Assembly: GCA_965208685.1 (NCBI GenBank)
Contig: CBDBPL010000007.1
Location: forward strand, 1,674,001 to 1,738,000
From: JAJEFO01 sp965208685
GTDB lineage: Bacteria > Pseudomonadota > Alphaproteobacteria > Rhodobacterales > Rhodobacteraceae
Length of the DNA stretch: 64,000 bases
Direction of reading: 5' to 3'
The position numbers and the translations under genes were made by a program. The notes below the pieces were generated by a model that searched no databases, was not told where the DNA came from, and saw nothing but the letters and a program-made list of their open reading frames with translations. Below, piece by piece: positions 61,399-64,000 of this stretch; position 1 is the stretch's first letter, and every line of letters begins with the position of its first letter.

Positions 61399-64000
61399 TC
61401 ACTCGGCCGCCCTCAGTTCGCGCAGTGGCAGCACAGGTTCGGCAGGGTCGGTGTCCGTGTCCCAGACAAGCTCCGTTCCCTTTGCCTTTCGGGCCGCGCG
61501 CTGCAGCGCCCAGTCCCGGGCGCTGCGGCTTCTTGCACCACGGCTCAATGCGCCTAGGGCGCTCAGGGCGTTGGCGAGGATGATCCAGGACCAGACGCGC
61601 AGGGCCAGCATTGACGGCGTCAGCACCAGGGTCAGGATCGTGGCGGTGCCGAGGCCAAAGACGACGGCAGTCGCAAGAGGCTTCCACCAGAGTGCCGTTG
61701 GCGCATTGAGAGAGTATCCCCCGCCGAAGAAGTCGAGCGAAATGCCCAGCATCATCGGCGTCAGGCCCGCCATCGTCGTTATGGTCGTCAGCAGGACAGG
61801 GCGCAGGCGGGCCTCGGCAGTGCGAATGATGGCCTCGACTCGCGGCATGTACCGGGAATACTCCTGGTACGTGTCGATCAGCACGATGTTGTTGTTCACG
61901 ACGATTCCCGCAAGCGCGACAATGCCGGTGCCGGTCATGATGATCGAAAACGGCTGCTGCATCACGAGCATGCCGATCAGGACCCCGGTGGTCGACAGGA
62001 CCACTGCAAGAAGCACCAGTATCGCGTTGTAGAATGAATTGAACTGCGCAAGCAGAATTATGAACATGAGGCCGAGGGCGGCCATGAATCCGGTCTGCAG
62101 GAAAGCTTGGGATTCGGCCTGGTCTGCGGCGTCGCCGGTCCATTCCCACTCTACTCCGTCGGGGAACGGTCGTTCCTCCTCGATCCACTTGGTCAAGGTC
62201 TCGATCCGTTCGGTCGCGGTGACCGCCACGGATTCCAGGCCTTCTTCGGCGATGCGGCTTGCCCAGGCGCCGTTCTGAGCGTCCGCAGCCCTGACGATCT
62301 CTACGACCGCACCCTCGGAATCGACCAGTTTCACGAGTTCGCTTTCCACGTCGGCCTTGACATCGAAGAAACGGGTCTGGTCGGTCCGGGTGATCTGGGC
62401 GAGTTGCGAGACGGGCTTTCGGGTGATCAGGTTCGAGAGCGGCACGAGACCTTCGCGTGTCCGGATCTTGAGAGAATCAAGCGTTGACAGGAACCGTTCG
62501 TCCTCCGGCAGGCGGACACGGATGTCGACTTCCTCGTCCGAGGAGTCCACGCGCATCGTGTCCAGAAGGACGCCGCGCGTGACGAGCTGGATCGTGCCGC
62601 CGATGGTCGCGACGTTGGTGCCGTACTTTCCCGCTCTTTCGACATCAACGTCGATCTGCCAATCGATTCCGGGCAAGGGGAGGTTGTCTTCGATGTCGAC
62701 GAGACCTGGGGTTGAGTCGAATCGGTCGCGTGCGGTCAGCGTCGCTTCGGTCAGCCTGTCCCAGTCATTCGTCTTCAGGCGCAGGTGGACGGGCTTCGCG
62801 GACTCCGGACCGCGCTCCAGGGTCAGGACCTCCACCTTGATGCCAGGGACTTCGTTGAGTTGTGCCTGGAGGTTTTCCAGAACGCTGTTGCCGTTGAGCT
62901 CGTCAATCTCGACGCCGTGCGCCTTGGCGTACGTCGATCGGTCTTCCCAGGCCACGATTTCGATCTGGATCTGGCCGATCGCGTCGATCGGACCTCGTGC
63001 GCCTCCGGTGTTCGCGTTCAGCCCGCCTGCGCCGGCAAACGCAAAAGCGTTCTGCACGCCAGGCGTGGCAAGGGTGATTGCCTCGACCTCGCGGACAAGC
63101 GCGTCCTTTTCGGCAAGGCTGAGATTGCCTCGCGCACGCACGTAAATGATGGCCTGCTCGGCCTCGGTGTCCACGAAGAATTCGACGCCCCTGTTGTTCG
63201 CGCCGAAGTAGGTGAAAATCGATATCACGAAGAAAATGACCGTGCCGACGGTCACGACCGGCATCACGGGATTGCCTGCAATGAAGGCGATCAGGAGCCC
63301 GAACGGCGTGCGCCTTCTTCCGACTTCGACCCGGCGCCTTCTGCGCTCGAACCTGACGGCGCCCAGCGCGACGGACGACAGCGTTGCGGCACCCACGAAG
63401 AGGATCGCGCCAATCGCGGATCCAAGGATTCCGGCGTCAGGACCTCCAAGAATTGACGGGTTGAGAACCTGCAGGGCGGCAAGGAACATCAGGCAGAACA
63501 CGAGGGGGATGAGGGCTGCCCTGACGGGCCAGGGAAAGGAGCGCACAAGCGCCGCCGAGAGTCGTTCGAGGATTCGGCTCAGCCGGCCCGAAATCCCGCC
63601 GACGACGGGCAGGTAGATCAGGGCGACAATCAGGGACGCCGATAGGACGAAGATGAGCGTGACCGGCAGCGTTCCCATGAGTTCGCCGGCCACGCCCGGC
63701 CAGAACAGCATGGGCAGGAAAGCGCAGAGGGTCGTTGCCGTTGACGACACGACGGGCCAGAACATCCGCTTTGCGGCCTCGACAAACGCGTGCATCGGAC
63801 CGGTGCCGGCCTTGATTCGCTTGTCGGCGTATTCCACCACGATGACGGCGCCGTCGACCAGCATGCCCACGGACAGGATCAGGCCGAACATGACGATGTT
63901 CGAAACGGCAATCCCCATGATCGCCAGGAAGGCGAAGCAGAGAAGGAACGAAGTCGGAATGGCGAATCCGACAAGCAGCGCCGAGCGCGTGCCCAGCGAT
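61399..64000 (-). CDS. RND efflux permease (AcrB/HAE1-like), N-terminus beyond right edge
   Basis: At least 866 residues; the frame is open to the window edge, so the real start and the first helices are missing. Visible parts: SVGMLVDGAVIVVEYADKRI (TM4 with the proton-relay Asp), FLPMLFWPGVAGELMGTLPV, a periplasmic domain (AGGLNANTGGARGPIDAIGQ), and the second-half ALAGIVVNNNIVLIDTYQEY and PTALWWKPLATAVVFGLGTA. In the second half, the AcrB-like Lys of TM10 is not obvious. A C-terminal tail of about 50 residues is charged. The membrane-fusion partner should lie to the right. Substrates include drugs, metals or lipids; unknown here. Confidence 0.88.
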   Translation of the reverse strand, partial: SLGTRSALLVGFAIPTSFLLCFAFLAIMGIAVSNIVMFGLILSVGMLVDGAVIVVEYADKRIKAGTGPMHAFVEAAKRMFWPVVSSTATTLCAFLPMLFWPGVAGELMGTLPVTLIFVLSASLIVALIYLPVVGGISGRLSRILERLSAALVRSFPWPVRAALIPLVFCLMFLAALQVLNPSILGGPDAGILGSAIGAILFVGAATLSSVALGAVRFERRRRRVEVGRRRTPFGLLIAFIAGNPVMPVVTVGTVIFFVISIFTYFGANNRGVEFFVDTEAEQAIIYVRARGNLSLAEKDALVREVEAITLATPGVQNAFAFAGAGGLNANTGGARGPIDAIGQIQIEIVAWEDRSTYAKAHGVEIDELNGNSVLENLQAQLNEVPGIKVEVLTLERGPESAKPVHLRLKTNDWDRLTEATLTARDRFDSTPGLVDIEDNLPLPGIDWQIDVDVERAGKYGTNVATIGGTIQLVTRGVLLDTMRVDSSDEEVDIRVRLPEDERFLSTLDSLKIRTREGLVPLSNLITRKPVSQLAQITRTDQTRFFDVKADVESELVKLVDSEGAVVEIVRAADAQNGAWASRIAEEGLESVAVTATERIETLTKWIEEERPFPDGVEWEWTGDAADQAESQAFLQTGFMAALGLMFIILLAQFNSFYNAILVLLAVVLSTTGVLIGMLVMQQPFSIIMTGTGIVALAGIVVNNNIVLIDTYQEYSRYMPRVEAIIRTAEARLRPVLLTTITTMAGLTPMMLGISLDFFGGGYSLNAPTALWWKPLATAVVFGLGTATILTLVLTPSMLALRVWSWIILANALSALGALSRGARSRSARDWALQRAARKAKGTELVWDTDTDPAEPVLPLRELRAAE

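Overview
The window is 64 kb of high-GC DNA that reads like the chromosome of an alphaproteobacterium, most like Rhodobacterales or a related line. This is an inference from gene content and order: ppiD-trpE, yebC-tgt, mutL, DUF1289-ruvX-ccmI, a heterotetrameric sarcosine oxidase operon, a Fe-type superoxide dismutase and a LysM protein with an Ala/Pro/Asp/Glu-rich stalk. No tRNA, rRNA or CRISPR array was recognised. Both ends cut through genes: a penicillin-acylase-family protein on the left and an RND efflux permease on the right.

Layout. 0-12.7 kb is housekeeping and metabolism: penicillin acylase (partial), a 3-hydroxyisobutyrate-type dehydrogenase, a SYLF lipoprotein, divergent metF/metR with a MetR box between them, a glutathione transferase, an iron alcohol dehydrogenase, a SulP-STAS-cNMP transporter, trpE and ppiD. 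13.3-16.6 kb is a small defence or mobile island: a FitA-like antitoxin whose toxin is reduced to 13 codons, an excisionase-like HTH protein, an intact AbiEi/AbiEii pair and a shattered PIN toxin with a 53-bp duplication. 16.7-32.5 kb returns to core genes: tgt, yebC, mutL, DUF1289, ruvX, ccmI, soxBDAG, a DUF3500 protein, an EamA transporter and an atypical S-adenosylhomocysteine hydrolase. 32.5-34.5 kb is a gene graveyard: the C-terminus of an oxidosqualene cyclase, a frameshifted sterol C24-methyltransferase, an IS200/IS605-type end, and IS5, DUF932 and DUF4338 fragments.

34.9-42.4 kb is a sugar-acid-type catabolic locus: SDR dehydrogenase, ABC importer, enolase-superfamily dehydratase, binding protein, GntR/FCD regulator and a divergent SMP-30 lactonase, with a palindromic operator in the divergent promoter. 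42.5-44.2 kb holds a broken Tn3 transposase and another PIN-toxin fragment. 44.3-52.3 kb is the most unusual block: a FAD oxidoreductase, a GOLPH3-like (GPP34) domain fused to a cytochrome P450, an intact sterol-methyltransferase-like enzyme, and a convergent MMPL/RND transporter. 52.6-64 kb contains a cupin/SDR pair, sodB, a LOG-family protein, the large repeat-rich LysM protein, an Atm1-type ABC exporter and the RND permease.

Best candidate for something new: the intact SMT, GPP34-P450, FAD oxidoreductase and MMPL transporter, together with the cyclase and SMT ghosts next to an S-adenosylhomocysteine hydrolase about 12 kb away. This looks like a bacterial sterol or triterpenoid modification module that has partly decayed, or been rebuilt to act on an imported sterol. 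A second item is an 81-bp inverted repeat pair 30 kb apart that carries a hairpin, a start codon and a Shine-Dalgarno-like tract, and so appears to supply translation starts to unrelated genes.
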